Positions 29,813 through 38,624 are shown, counted from the first letter of the stretch. The stretch is DNA of 64,000 nucleotides from Agromyces soli (GCF_022811605.1 NZ_CP094533.1:3596001-3660000); one strand, 5' to 3'. Numbers and translations: made by a program. Notes: generated by a model not told the origin, from the letters alone.

Positions 29813-30364
29813 TCAGCGCTGACCCCACATGACGGTGTCGGCCTCCGACTGGGTCGGCTGCAGCGGTGTCACCGAGGGCGCGCCCGCGATCAGCTCGTGC
29901 AGCGCCTGCTGCGCGAGCTCGGGCCCGGGAAGGTCCTTCAGCACGAACGGCCGCTCGCGGCCGACGTCGATGCGCACGTCGCCCGATCCGGCCATCCGCT
30001 GGCCGGGCGTGCGCCGCACGGTGACGTCGTAGCCCCGGCGCAGCGGGAGCTCGCGGCGGACCCGGACGAACACGCCGCTCGTGACGATGACGCGACGGTC
30101 GGTGATCGTCACCCGGCCGGCGAGCCACGACAGGAACGGGAGCAGGCACGCGAGCAGCACGAGGAGGACCGAGCCGCCGAGGACCGCCCAGCGCTGCCAG
30201 TCCTCGAGCAGGATGCCGCTCGCGTACGCCGCGCCGCCGACGACGCCGATCAGCACGATCGCGGGCAGGATCAGCCGTCTCCCGTGCCGACGGAGGCGCG
30301 CGACCACGCGTTCGGGGGTCGCCTGGCGCTGCTCGGTCTCGGGTGGCCTCATACGGTCATTCAT
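29813..30364 (-). CDS. PH-domain (bPH2-type) membrane protein
   Basis: A 183-residue protein with two transmembrane helices (about residues 30-52 and 58-83), followed by a domain beginning 'RVTITDRRVIVTSGVFVRVRRELPL', the pattern of the bacterial PH domain (DUF304). Such proteins are anchored in the membrane; their task is mostly unknown. The ATG at 30364 overlaps the end of birA by 8 bases; the ATG at 30352 would start just after it. It is probably transcribed with birA. Confidence 0.8.
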   Translation of the reverse strand: MNDRMRPPETEQRQATPERVVARLRRHGRRLILPAIVLIGVVGGAAYASGILLEDWQRWAVLGGSVLLVLLACLLPFLSWLAGRVTITDRRVIVTSGVFVRVRRELPLRRGYDVTVRRTPGQRMAGSGDVRIDVGRERPFVLKDLPGPELAQQALHELIAGAPSVTPLQPTQSEADTVMWGQR

Positions 30365-31238
30365 ACCGCAGGTGCGTCACATCGCCCGCGGCGACGGCCT
30401 GCGATTCGTCCGACTCGCGGTCGAGCACCAGCAGGCGGCCGTCTGGGTCGAGTCCTTCGGCGGTGCCGAGCAGCATGCGCCCGCCCGGCAGCTCGACGCG
30501 CACCTCCTCGCCGATCGTGCCGCAGAGGGTCGCGACGCGCTCGGCGATGCCGGACGCGACCGCGTCGCCGCCCGCCGCCCGGTAGGCGTCGAAGAGCTCG
30601 AGGAAGCCCGCGAGGTAGTCGGCGAGCACGGCGTCGGCGTCGGGGCGGCGCCCGCTCGCGAGCAGCAGCGAGGTCGAGGTGAGCGTCGGCAGGTCGTGCT
30701 CGTCGAGGGTGAGGTTCAGCCCGGCCCCCACGACGACGCCGGCGGGCGCCGCATCGCCGGGTTCCGGCGGCAGCAGTTCGGAGAGGATGCCGCAGACCTT
30801 GTAGCCCGACACCAGCACGTCGTTCGGCCACTTCAGCTCCACGTCCAGGAGCCCGGGACCGTCGGCGTCGCCGTCCTCCGGCGCCTCCTCGAGGCGCGCG
30901 GCGCGGGCGCGGGCGAGTTCCCATCGCACGGCCTCGGTCATCGCAGCCCCCGCGATGAGCGGGATCCAGCCGTAGGCCTCGAGCGGGAGCGCGGGGCCGC
31001 GACCGTCGGCCGGGCGCAGCAGCATCGAGATCGCGAGCGTCTTGCCGCTCGGGGCGAGCCAGCTCCGGCCGAGCCGGCCGCGCCCGGCGGTCTGCTCGTC
31101 GGTGACCACGACCGCGCCGTGCGGCCAGGCCGAGGCATCCGCTCCCGTGGCCGCGATCCGCAGCTCGTCGTTCGTCGACCCGGCCTGTTCGAGGAACTCG
31201 AACCGGGGCACGGCGGCCCGCGAGCGCTCCCAATCCAT
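30357..31238 (-). CDS. birA: Biotin-[acetyl-CoA carboxylase] ligase BirA
   Basis: A 293-residue biotin protein ligase without the N-terminal DNA-binding domain, so a class I enzyme. 'EQAGSTNDEL', 'VVVTDEQTAGRGRLGRSW' (the biotinyl-AMP loop GRGRxGR) and 'ELKWPNDVLVSGYKVCGIL' (catalytic Lys) are intact. It biotinylates the carrier domain of the acyl-CoA carboxylase encoded at 38.6 kb. The ATG at 31238 is preferred because TAGGGT lies 7 bases before it; another ATG two codons earlier sits one base from the box. It is read divergently from the carboxyltransferase gene. Confidence 0.95.
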   Translation of the reverse strand: MDWERSRAAVPRFEFLEQAGSTNDELRIAATGADASAWPHGAVVVTDEQTAGRGRLGRSWLAPSGKTLAISMLLRPADGRGPALPLEAYGWIPLIAGAAMTEAVRWELARARAARLEEAPEDGDADGPGLLDVELKWPNDVLVSGYKVCGILSELLPPEPGDAAPAGVVVGAGLNLTLDEHDLPTLTSTSLLLASGRRPDADAVLADYLAGFLELFDAYRAAGGDAVASGIAERVATLCGTIGEEVRVELPGGRMLLGTAEGLDPDGRLLVLDRESDESQAVAAGDVTHLRYE

Positions 31239-31245
31239 GGCCATC

Positions 31246-31251
31246 ACCCTA
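31246..31251 (-). promoter_or_regulatory. -10 box (TAGGGT) of leaderless birA
   Basis: TAGGGT on the minus strand, then 7 bases to the ATG of birA. It shares the 129-bp divergent region with the promoter of the carboxyltransferase gene. Confidence 0.55.
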
Positions 31252-31355
31252 CCGAGGGCCGCCGGGGCGGCAGGACGCCACGGTGGCGAGAGGCGGGAAA
31301 GGAGCGCCCCAGATTTGTAGGGTTCCGTCAACGATCCGGCCGGAGTGCTCACCGG

Positions 31356-31361
31356 TAGAGT
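31356..31361 (+). promoter_or_regulatory. -10 box (TAGAGT) of the leaderless carboxyltransferase gene
   Basis: TAGAGT followed by exactly 6 bases and the GTG at 31368, with no ribosome-binding site between. Confidence 0.6.
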
Positions 31362-31367
31362 GATCCG

Positions 31368-32969
31368 GTGACCGAAGCGACGAACGACGGCCCCGACCTC
31401 TCGACCACCGCGGGCAAGCTCGCCGACCTCAAGGCGCGCTATCACGAGGCGGTGACCGCCTCCGGGCAGGCCGCCATCGAGAAGCAGCACGCCAAGGGCA
31501 AGATGACCGCCCGCGAGCGCATCGAGGGCCTGCTCGACCCGGGCTCCTTCGTCGAGCTCGACGAGTTCGTGCGGCACCGCACCCACGCCTTCGGCATGGA
31601 GTCCAAGCGCCCCTACGGCGACGCCGTCGTCACCGGCACCGGCACCATCCACGGCCGCCAGGTCGCGGTGTACTCGCAGGACTTCACGATCTTCGGCGGC
31701 TCCCTCGGCGAGGTCGCCGGCGAGAAGATCATCAAGGTGATGGAGCTCGCGCTGAAGATCGGCGTGCCGATCATCGGCATCCTGGACTCCGGCGGCGCGC
31801 GCATCCAGGAGGGCGTCGTCGCGCTCGGCAAGTACGGCGAGATCTTCCGCCGGAACACCGCGGCCTCGGGCGTCATCCCGCAGATCTCGATCATCATGGG
31901 GCCGGCGGCGGGCGGCGCGGTCTACTCCCCCGCCCTCACCGACTTCGTGATCATGGTCGACAAGTCGAGCCACATGTTCGTCACCGGCCCCGACGTCATC
32001 AAGACCGTCACGGGCGAGGAGGTCGGCTTCGAGGAGCTCGGCGGCGCCCTGACCCACAACACCGTCTCGGGCGTCGCGCACTACCTCGCGAGCGACGAGG
32101 ACGACGCGCTCGACTACGCGCGCACCCTCGTCTCGTTCCTGCCGGACAACAACATGGCCGACCCGGTCGTCTACGAGTCCGAGATCGAGCTCGAGATCAC
32201 CGACGAGGACCGACGCCTGAACTCCGTCATCCCGGACTCCCCCAATCAGCCGTACGACATGCGCACCGTCATCGAGGGGCTCGTCGACCACGCCGACTTC
32301 CTCGAGGTGCAGCCGCTCTACGCGCCGAACATCGTCATCGGCTTCGCGCGCATCGAGGGCCGCTCGGTCGGCATCATCGCGAACCAGCCGAGCCAGATGG
32401 CCGGCACCCTGAACATCGCCGCGGGCGAGAAGGCCAGCCGCTTCGTGCGCTTCTGCGACGCCTTCTCCATCCCGATCCTGACCCTCGTCGACGTGCCGGG
32501 CTACCTGCCCGGTACCGACCAGGAGTGGACCGGCGTCATCCGCCGCGGCGCGAAGCTGCTCTACGCGTACGCCGAGGCGACGGTGCCGCTCGTCACCGTC
32601 ATCACGCGCAAGGCCTACGGCGGCGCGTACATCGTGATGGGCTCGAAACAGCTCGGCGCCGACATCAACCTCGCCTGGCCCACCGCGGAGATCGCGGTCA
32701 TGGGCGGGCAGGGCGCCGTCAACATCCTCTACCGCGCCGAGATCAAGCGCGCCGAGGAGGCCGGCGAGGACGTCGCCGCCGTGCGCACGCAGCTCGCGAA
32801 CGAGTACACCTACAACGTGGCCTCCCCGTTCCTCGCCGCGGAGCGCGGCGAGCTCGACGGCGTCATCGAGCCCGCGGCCACCCGCGTCGCCATCGCCAAG
32901 GCGCTCCGCACGCTGCGCACGAAGCGCGCGAGCCTGCCGCCGAAGAAGCACGGCAACATCCCCCTGTAA
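31368..32969 (+). CDS. Acyl-CoA carboxylase beta subunit (carboxyltransferase)
   Basis: A 533-residue carboxyltransferase that moves the carboxyl group from biotin to acetyl- or propionyl-CoA. '[21 protein letters not shown]', '[20 protein letters not shown]', '[19 protein letters not shown]' and '[17 protein letters not shown]' (first oxyanion hole) lie in the N-half; '[20 protein letters not shown]' (second oxyanion hole) is in the C-half. The length is typical for AccD5/PccB-like subunits. Substrate choice cannot be read with certainty. The epsilon-subunit gene follows 9 bp later; the biotin carboxylase/BCCP subunit is 5.7 kb away. Confidence 0.95.
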   Translation: MTEATNDGPDLSTTAGKLADLKARYHEAVTASGQAAIEKQHAKGKMTARERIEGLLDPGSFVELDEFVRHRTHAFGMESKRPYGDAVVTGTGTIHGRQVAVYSQDFTIFGGSLGEVAGEKIIKVMELALKIGVPIIGILDSGGARIQEGVVALGKYGEIFRRNTAASGVIPQISIIMGPAAGGAVYSPALTDFVIMVDKSSHMFVTGPDVIKTVTGEEVGFEELGGALTHNTVSGVAHYLASDEDDALDYARTLVSFLPDNNMADPVVYESEIELEITDEDRRLNSVIPDSPNQPYDMRTVIEGLVDHADFLEVQPLYAPNIVIGFARIEGRSVGIIANQPSQMAGTLNIAAGEKASRFVRFCDAFSIPILTLVDVPGYLPGTDQEWTGVIRRGAKLLYAYAEATVPLVTVITRKAYGGAYIVMGSKQLGADINLAWPTAEIAVMGGQGAVNILYRAEIKRAEEAGEDVAAVRTQLANEYTYNVASPFLAAERGELDGVIEPAATRVAIAKALRTLRTKRASLPPKKHGNIPL

Positions 32970-32978
32970 GGAGCCGCT

Positions 32979-33209
32979 GTGACCGATCAGGACGCCCAGC
33001 CCGCCGTCGATCTCCGCTTCGTCGACCGCCGGCCGCCGACGCCCGCCGAGACCGCGGCCGTCATCGCCGTCGTCACCGCCGTGCTCGAGGAACACACCCC
33101 CGAGGCCTCCGCCGCGCCCGCCGGCCGGGACGAGTGGGTGCGCTCGGGCACGGCGCTGCGCCGGCCGATCGAGACGGGTCAGGGGCGCTGGCAGCGGTCC
33201 CTCCGCTAG
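32979..33209 (+). CDS. Acyl-CoA carboxylase epsilon subunit
   Basis: A 76-residue protein of the actinobacterial acyl-CoA carboxylase epsilon type. It has a hydrophobic helix 'ETAAVIAVVTAVLEEH', then the C-terminal signature with Trp and Arg ('DEWVRSGTALRRP', ending 'WQRSLR'). Such subunits stiffen the alpha-beta complex. The GTG start has AAGGAG 7 bases upstream and follows the carboxyltransferase closely, which supports both the call and the start. Confidence 0.88.
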   Translation: MTDQDAQPAVDLRFVDRRPPTPAETAAVIAVVTAVLEEHTPEASAAPAGRDEWVRSGTALRRPIETGQGRWQRSLR

Positions 33210-33287
33210 GGGGACCCGATGAGGACCCGATGTCCTCACAAATGCTGACTATTGCGAACCTCGCCCCTGTTGCACTATTGATGTGCA

Positions 33288-33415
33288 GGCTCCAGAGGAG
33301 TCGCCATCATCACCGGTCGGGTAACCGGTGATTGTTGGGGGCGAGCCAGGGCGATATTCGGGTTGTCGCCGTGGCTCGGGCTGTGAGGGGGCCGGTCATC
33401 GACCGGCCCCCTCCT
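33288..33415 (+). ncRNA. Candidate structured small RNA or structured 3' UTR
   Basis: The 277-bp gap after the epsilon subunit carries stacked inverted repeats. ATCACCGGT/ACCGGTGAT (33309-33317 with 33324-33332) is a 9-bp stem. An extended hairpin from CGAGCCA to TGGCTCG (33342-33379) has GGCGA/TCGCC inside it. A 13-bp terminator hairpin follows at 33385-33413. Upstream, TTGCGA (33252-33257), an 18-bp spacer and TATTGA (33276-33281) could be a promoter, giving an RNA of about 130 nt. Further small hairpins (GAGGAC/GTCCTC at 33221-33237) precede it. It is not a family I recognise. Confidence 0.45.
33385..33413. terminator. Strong bidirectional terminator hairpin
   Basis: GAGGGGGCCGGTC and GACCGGCCCCCTC form a perfect 13-bp stem with a 3-nt loop, followed by CTCATTT. 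It lies between the carboxylase genes (plus strand) and the degenerate kinase gene (minus strand) and can serve both. Confidence 0.75.
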
Positions 33416-33486
33416 CATTTAAGCCGCGGAGCTCCCCTCAGGCAGCGCAGACGGCGCGGCAGGTCCGCGGGCACGGTGCGCCCGGC

Positions 33487-34545
33487 TCAGTCCTCGACGG
33501 GCTCGGTCTCGCCGGCCGGCACGGCCCGCTCCGCCTCGCCCTCGGGCGCACGCGGGATCTCGAGCCACAGTTCCACCTCGGCGTCGTCGCCGTCGTCGCC
33601 GGGCACCGCCGAGGTGCGCAGGCCGACGACCGTCACCGCGGCGGCCGATCCCTCGGCGGCGGTCCGGGCGATGATGCGGTCGGCGTTCGAGCCCGCGATC
33701 GCCTCGGCGAGCTGGGAGAGCACGCGGTCCCGCGCCACCTCGTCGAGGTCGTCGATGCCGCCCTCGTCGAGGAGCGTCACGGTCATGCCGCGTTCGCGGG
33801 CGCGCTGCACCTCGACGCGGACGGCGTCGGTGAGCAGCATCCGGCCGCGGATCTCGTCGCGGATGGCGGCCTCGAGCCGGCGGCACTCGTCGCGCTGCGA
33901 CTCGCTGAGCACCCCGTCGCGGTCGATGATGCGGCGGAGCATGGGCGCGGCGACCCGGTTCGTGTGCGCGAGACGCATCCGCCCTTCGAAGAGGTAGGCG
34001 TCCTGCGCCGCCTGCCAGGCCGCCGCCTCGCGTTCGGCCTGCGCGTAGCGCCGGGTCTCCCGGGCCGAGTTCGCGAGGGCGGAGGTGAGCGCGTGCGCGA
34101 TGGCCACCCAGACCACGCTGCCGATGACACCGAGGGAGCCGAGCGCGAGGGGGCCCGCCCACACCATCGTCTGCACCGCGAGCGCGATCACGCCGAGCCA
34201 TGCGACGACGAGCTGGCGGCGGGCCGCGGCGATCGTCATCAGCGTGCCCACGGCCGCGACGTACCACGTGGCGTAGCCGTTGTCGCCCGAGGCGTCGAGC
34301 TGGCTCGTGGCGAGCAGCGGCAGCGCGATGCTCACCGCGAGGTCGAAGGCGGCGAGCCAGTCGGGCATCCGCGCCCGGGAGGAGGGCCAGAGGCTCAGCA
34401 CCGTCGCCAAGGCGTAGCAGGCGAGGGCGACGACCGCCGGCCAGGGACTCGCGGGCACGGCGAGCGAGTACACGCCGAGGATGACGTGGTACGTCGAGAA
34501 GAGCGCCGCGAGCACGAGCAGCAGCCACCTGGGGACGGAGATCAT
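33487..34545 (-). CDS. Membrane protein with a degenerate sensor-kinase-like C-terminus
   Basis: A 352-residue protein with about six hydrophobic segments in residues 5-180, then a cytoplasmic part containing 'RYAQAEREAAAWQAAQDAYL' (coiled coil) and a helical stretch 'ECRRLEAAIRDEIRGRMLL'. This resembles the dimerisation/ATPase region of actinobacterial sensor kinases, but I find no phospho-acceptor His in the right place and no N, G1 or G2 ATP-binding box. It overlaps the true kinase gene by ATGA, so the two are made together. It may be a pseudokinase partner that tunes the sensor. Confidence 0.65.
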   Translation of the reverse strand: MISVPRWLLLVLAALFSTYHVILGVYSLAVPASPWPAVVALACYALATVLSLWPSSRARMPDWLAAFDLAVSIALPLLATSQLDASGDNGYATWYVAAVGTLMTIAAARRQLVVAWLGVIALAVQTMVWAGPLALGSLGVIGSVVWVAIAHALTSALANSARETRRYAQAEREAAAWQAAQDAYLFEGRMRLAHTNRVAAPMLRRIIDRDGVLSESQRDECRRLEAAIRDEIRGRMLLTDAVRVEVQRARERGMTVTLLDEGGIDDLDEVARDRVLSQLAEAIAGSNADRIIARTAAEGSAAAVTVVGLRTSAVPGDDGDDAEVELWLEIPRAPEGEAERAVPAGETEPVED

Positions 34546-35732
34546 GCGTCGCCCCCGATCGCGCCGGTCGGCCAGGCGAGGATGATCGTCGTGCCGTGCC
34601 CCGCGAGCGACTCGATCTTCGCGAGGCCGCCCGCGTTCGTCATCCGCTCCTCGATGGAGACGCGCACGCCGAGCCGCTCGTGCGGCACCGTGATCGGATC
34701 GAAGCCCACGCCGTTGTCGGCCACCTCGATGACGCAGCCATTGGCCCGCACGCCGCGCACGCGGAGCTCGCGCCGGGTCACCCGGCCCGGCTCGTCGGCG
34801 TGCTGGAGGCTGTTCACCATCGCCTGCACGGCCGCCGAGTAGAGCGCCTCGACGGCTTCGACGGGCAGTTCCACACCGCCCGCGTTCACGACGCGCACGG
34901 CGAAGCTCGCATTGAAGGTGCCGATCGCGGTGCGCAGCCGCCGCACGAGCACGCCGAGCGAGACCCGGTCGAGCGAGCGGGGGCCGGCCGCGCCGGCGTC
35001 GTCGAGCCGTGCGATCGCGTCCTTCGCCATCCGAGCGGCGAGCGCCTGCTGCTCGGGCCGGGTCGCGGCGGCGGCCGAGAGCAGCGTCGTCAGCACGCTG
35101 TCGTGGACGAGGGCGTCGACCTTGACGCGCTCGAGCTCGTTCGCGTGCAGCCGGGCGGCGAGGTCGTAGCGCTGCAGGGCCGCCTCCTGAGCCTGGTCGA
35201 CGCCGATCGCCGCCTGCCGGAGCATCGTGATGATGACGAGCACGACGATGCCGAGGATGAGCGCGTAGGTGGCGTCGAGCACGGCGAGCAGCGGTTCGGC
35301 CGCGCCGCCCGATGGCGAGACCCGCACGATGCCGTAGACGATCGGCACGACGACGGTGTAGGCCGCCGCCCACCAGCTCGGCAGCGCGACGACCGCGGCG
35401 GTCGTCGCGACGGTGCAGAGGAAGTAGAGCCAGGGCACCTGCCCGGCCATCGCGCCGAAGTCCTCGACGAGCGTGGGCCAGGACAGCAGGGCGAGCAGGT
35501 AGAGGATGGCGAAGGAGAGGCACGCGGCGCGGATCGCGACCTTCGAGAGGGTGGCCGCCGCGAGCGCGACGATCGCCCCGTACACGACGGCCATGAGCGC
35601 GGCCCCGGCCCCCGGGCGCAGTACCGCGGCCTCGGCGAGGGCGGAGGGCACCGTCTGGGCGGCGAAGACGAGACCTGCGATCCCGACGGCGCGAGCGGAG
35701 ATCGTCTCGACCTGGCTCCGGCTGACCGACAT
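34542..35732 (-). CDS. Two-component sensor histidine kinase (HisKA_3/NarX-like)
   Basis: A 396-residue kinase from the ATG at 35732. About eight hydrophobic segments span residues 15-185. The phospho-acceptor helix is 'VDALVHDSVLTTLLSAAA', with His near residue 225, and the ATPase domain has the N-box 'QAMVNSLQHAD', G1 'EVADNGVGFDP' and G2 'GLAKIESLAGHGTTI'. It should sense an envelope or membrane signal and phosphorylate the response regulator encoded 34 bp upstream. An upstream in-frame ATG (35780) overlaps the regulator gene and is less likely. Confidence 0.9.
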   Translation of the reverse strand: MSVSRSQVETISARAVGIAGLVFAAQTVPSALAEAAVLRPGAGAALMAVVYGAIVALAAATLSKVAIRAACLSFAILYLLALLSWPTLVEDFGAMAGQVPWLYFLCTVATTAAVVALPSWWAAAYTVVVPIVYGIVRVSPSGGAAEPLLAVLDATYALILGIVVLVIITMLRQAAIGVDQAQEAALQRYDLAARLHANELERVKVDALVHDSVLTTLLSAAAATRPEQQALAARMAKDAIARLDDAGAAGPRSLDRVSLGVLVRRLRTAIGTFNASFAVRVVNAGGVELPVEAVEALYSAAVQAMVNSLQHADEPGRVTRRELRVRGVRANGCVIEVADNGVGFDPITVPHERLGVRVSIEERMTNAGGLAKIESLAGHGTTIILAWPTGAIGGDA

Positions 35733-35766
35733 CCTCCGCCGGGCGGTGGGTCGGGCGACGCGCCAC

Positions 35767-36456
35767 TCAGCGGAGGGCATCGCCCGCTTCGCCGTCGAGA
35801 CCCGGGAGGATGCCGTCTTCGACCGCGCGGCGCAGCAGGTCGACCTTGGTCGGCGCGGGGCGGCCGACCTCGACGTACTTGGCGCGGATGCGGTCGAGGT
35901 ACTCGCGGGCGGTGGAGTGCGCGATGCCGAGCTGGGCGGCGACGAGCTTCAGCGGCAGGCCGGAGGCGTAGAGGTGCAGCACATCGCGCTCGCGTCGGCC
36001 GAGCTGGGCCCTGGCGAAGTCGCGGTCGGCCTCGATGGCGCTCGCCCATTCGACGTTGTTCAGCACGTCGCCGCGGGCGACCGTGGAGATGGCGCCGATC
36101 ACCGCGGCCATCGGCGAGGCCTTCGGAATGACGCCGGCCGCACCCGCGGCGAGCGCCTCGCGCACCGCGGCCACGCGGTCGGCGATGGAGTGCACGAGCA
36201 CGTGGCTGCCGGTGGCGAGCACCTGGCGCACGTTGTCGGTGACGCTCGAGCCGTCGCCGAGCGAGAGGTCGAGGACGACGACGTCGCAGCTGCCGCCGGC
36301 GAGCGCGGCGAGCAGCTGGGGCACGTCGGCCGTGTCGGCGATGACGTCGTAGCCGGCGTCCTGGCAGGCCGCGCGCAGCCCAAGCCGGACCGCCTCGTGA
36401 TCGTCGACGATCGCGACCGTCGCCTGGCGTGCGTCGCTGTCGCGCTCGTCGCTCAC
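35767..36456 (-). CDS. NarL/FixJ-family response regulator
   Basis: A 229-residue DNA-binding regulator. The receiver domain has the acidic pair in 'VAIVDDHEAVR', the phospho-accepting Asp in 'VVVLDLSLGDGS' (about residue 62) and the conserved Lys in 'GVIPKASPMAA'. The LuxR-type helix-turn-helix is 'LGRRERDVLHLYASGLPLKLVAAQLGIAHSTAREYL'. It starts at GTG after a GGGGGG ribosome site. TAGGGT at 36482-36487, overlapping the stop of the RNA methyltransferase gene, is a likely -10 box. It heads the three-gene signalling operon. Confidence 0.93.
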   Translation of the reverse strand: MSDERDSDARQATVAIVDDHEAVRLGLRAACQDAGYDVIADTADVPQLLAALAGGSCDVVVLDLSLGDGSSVTDNVRQVLATGSHVLVHSIADRVAAVREALAAGAAGVIPKASPMAAVIGAISTVARGDVLNNVEWASAIEADRDFARAQLGRRERDVLHLYASGLPLKLVAAQLGIAHSTAREYLDRIRAKYVEVGRPAPTKVDLLRRAVEDGILPGLDGEAGDALR

Positions 36457-36481
36457 AGCACCCCCCGTTTCCTCAGCTGCC

Positions 36482-36487
36482 ACCCTA
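36482..36487 (-). promoter_or_regulatory. -10 box (TAGGGT) for the two-component operon
   Basis: TAGGGT on the minus strand, about 26 bases before the regulator GTG; its last bases are the TAG stop of the upstream RNA methyltransferase gene. Confidence 0.4.
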
Positions 36488-37813
36488 GCGGGCGAGACGC
36501 GCCACTGCTTCGAGGTGGTGCGTGTTCGGGAAGAGATCGAACGCCTCGATCGCCTCCGGCTCGTAGCCGTGCCCCCGGAAGAGGGCCACGTCGCGGGCGA
36601 GCGCCACCGGGTCGCACGCGACGTACACGATCTGGGCGGGCCCGAGCCCGGCGATCCGGTCGACGACCTCACGGCCGGCGCCCGCGCGCGGCGGGTCGAG
36701 CACGACGGTGCCGGCCTTCAGGCTCGCGCGCTCGGCGACGCCCGCGCCGACGGCGAGTTCGGCGAGATAGCGGTCGACGCGAGCGGTCACGGCCTGCGCG
36801 CCGACCCACTCGGCGAGGTTCTCCCCCGCGTGCAGCGTGGCGCGCGGGTCGGTCTCGACGGTCGTGATGCGGGTCGTGTCGCCGAAGCGGCCGCCGACCG
36901 CGGCCGCGAGCAGGCCGACGCCGCCGTAGAGGTCGAGGTTCGCGGCGCGGGGGTCGAAGCGCTCGGGGTCGATCGCGCGCTGGACGGCGGCGTGCAGCGT
37001 CGCGGCGGCGCCCCGGTGCACCTGCCAGAAGCCCCCGCGGTCGACCTGGAAGCGGCGCCCGGCGACGAGCTCCTCGACGATCACGGGGTCGCGGGTCGCG
37101 GCCGGGCGCGCCGCCTGCGGGCGGCGCGGCCCGCCGCGACGACCGCGCTGGCCGCGCGGGCCGCGCTGGGACGACTCGGCGGAGGCTTCGACGGTGACGA
37201 GCTGGGCCTCGCCCGCGCTCGGCAGCACGAGGTCGATCGCCCCGACGCCGGGCATCCGCGCGTCGAGCGGGGCGAGGGCCGCGAGCTCGGCGGCTGCGAG
37301 CGGAAGCGACGAGACCGGGACGACGCGACGGCTGCGCGCCGCGTACGGCCCGACCCGGCCCTCAGCGTCGACGTGCAGCCGCACCCGGGTGCGCCAGCCG
37401 GTGCCGTTCGCGGCGTCGACGCCCGGCGCGAGCTCCGCGGCCACGGCCGCGACCTCGGGCGCGAGCGCGACGCCGCCCATGCGGGAGAGGGCGTCGGCGA
37501 GCACCTCGCCCTTGAGCGCCCGCTGGCGCTCGATGCGGATGTGCCCGAACTCGGCGCCGCCGGCCCGCTCGGCCGGGTCGCGATCGACGGAGGCCTCGGC
37601 CCAGACGTGCTCGCGACGGTCCGGCGAGGCGTCGAGCACCTCGACGGTGTCGGCCCGCCAGAAGCGGTCCTTCGAGGCATCCGTCACCCGTGCTCGCACC
37701 CGCTCGCCGGGGATGGCGTCGGCGACGAAGACGACGCGGCCGTCGTGGCGGGCGACCGCGATGCCGCCGTGGGCGATGCGGTCGACCTGGAGGTCGAGCA
37801 GGGATCCGAGCAT
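36485..37813 (-). CDS. Class I SAM-dependent RNA 5-methyluridine methyltransferase (TrmA/RlmC/RlmD family)
   Basis: A 442-residue enzyme. An N-terminal TRAM domain ('LDLQVDRIAHGGIAVARHDG', 'FVADAIPGERVRARV') is followed by a long central region with a basic Gly/Arg linker near residue 235, then the catalytic domain: 'FWQVHRGAAATLHAAVQ', 'LDLYGGVGLLAAAVG' (SAM), 'VVLDPPRAGAGREVVDRI' and 'IVYVACDPVALARDV', with the nucleophilic Cys. The cysteines of the iron-sulfur cluster seen in E. coli RlmD are absent. It methylates uridine in tRNA or rRNA; which one is not clear. It is divergent from maf. Confidence 0.9.
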   Translation of the reverse strand: MLGSLLDLQVDRIAHGGIAVARHDGRVVFVADAIPGERVRARVTDASKDRFWRADTVEVLDASPDRREHVWAEASVDRDPAERAGGAEFGHIRIERQRALKGEVLADALSRMGGVALAPEVAAVAAELAPGVDAANGTGWRTRVRLHVDAEGRVGPYAARSRRVVPVSSLPLAAAELAALAPLDARMPGVGAIDLVLPSAGEAQLVTVEASAESSQRGPRGQRGRRGGPRRPQAARPAATRDPVIVEELVAGRRFQVDRGGFWQVHRGAAATLHAAVQRAIDPERFDPRAANLDLYGGVGLLAAAVGGRFGDTTRITTVETDPRATLHAGENLAEWVGAQAVTARVDRYLAELAVGAGVAERASLKAGTVVLDPPRAGAGREVVDRIAGLGPAQIVYVACDPVALARDVALFRGHGYEPEAIEAFDLFPNTHHLEAVARLAR

Positions 37814-37855
37814 GCATCGAGCATCCCACAGCGGCGCAGGGCGGCCGCCGCGCGG

Positions 37856-37861
37856 CAAGAT
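37856..37861 (+). promoter_or_regulatory. -10 box (CAAGAT) of leaderless maf
   Basis: CAAGAT followed by exactly 6 bases (GGACCC) and the ATG at 37868, with no ribosome site. Confidence 0.45.
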
Positions 37862-37867
37862 GGACCC

Positions 37868-38503
37868 ATGCGCCTCTACCTCGCCTCCACCTCCCCCGCC
37901 CGACTGCAGACGCTGCGGGCCGCGGGCATCGAGCCGATCCCGGTCGCCCCGGGCGTCGACGAGCGTGCGGTCGTCGAGGCGTACGAGGGCCAGCACGGTC
38001 CGCTCCCGGTGGAGCGGATGGTGCAGCTGCTCGCGCAGGCGAAGGCCGAGGCGCTGCTCGGCACGACCCCCGGCGGCGAGCCGATCGACGGGCTGATCTT
38101 CGGCGGGGACTCGGCGTTCCTCGTCGACGGCCGCATCCACGGCAAGCCGCACGCGCCCGAGGTCGCCAAGCAGCGCTGGCTCGCGCAGAACGGCGGCAGC
38201 GGGGCGCTGTGGTCCGGGCACTGGCTCATCGACCACCGCGGCGGTCGGGTGAACCGGGCGGTGGGGCGGGCGGATGTCGCGACGGTGCGCTTCGCGACGC
38301 TCGACGAGGCGGAGATCGACGCGTACATCGCGACGGGCGAGCCGCTGGCCGTGGCGGGGGCGTTCACCGTCGACAGCCTCGGCGGGCCGTTCATCCGCTC
38401 GGTCGAGGGCGACCCGTCGACCGTGGTGGGCCTCTCGCTCTCGACGCTCCGGGAGCTCGTGCGCGAGCTCGGCGTGCCGTGGACGGAACTCTGGAATCGC
38501 TGA
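37868..38503 (+). CDS. Maf family nucleotide pyrophosphatase
   Basis: A 211-residue Maf protein. 'LYLASTSPARLQTLRAAGIEP' is the substrate loop (S-x-S-P-x-R), 'LIFGGDSAFLVDGRIHGKP' contains the catalytic Asp and Lys, and 'YIATGEPLAVAGAFTVDSLGG' is the C-terminal motif. Members hydrolyse dTTP, UTP or modified nucleotides to monophosphates. It is read leaderless, divergently from the RNA methyltransferase, and precedes the biotin carboxylase subunit gene on the same strand, a pairing common in Actinobacteria. Confidence 0.92.
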   Translation: MRLYLASTSPARLQTLRAAGIEPIPVAPGVDERAVVEAYEGQHGPLPVERMVQLLAQAKAEALLGTTPGGEPIDGLIFGGDSAFLVDGRIHGKPHAPEVAKQRWLAQNGGSGALWSGHWLIDHRGGRVNRAVGRADVATVRFATLDEAEIDAYIATGEPLAVAGAFTVDSLGGPFIRSVEGDPSTVVGLSLSTLRELVRELGVPWTELWNR

Positions 38504-38624
38504 ACCCCGAAATCGCCGATCCGATCGGCAACTTCGCCGGACTGACGCCGGAGTTGTGAGCTGCCGCACCCCGCAACCGCGTCTTTTTGTGGGAGCCCTT
38601 CAAAGCTGAGGGGGTCCCGAGCAA

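Noticed and set aside
28861..30364. DarT-DarG toxin-antitoxin pair
   Set aside because: The gene upstream encodes a two-helix PH-domain protein, not a macrodomain, so no antitoxin is assigned.
33301..33420. Actinobacterial 6C RNA at the structured gap
   Set aside because: The two hairpins with runs of six or more C in their loops that define 6C RNA are not present, so only an unnamed candidate is reported.
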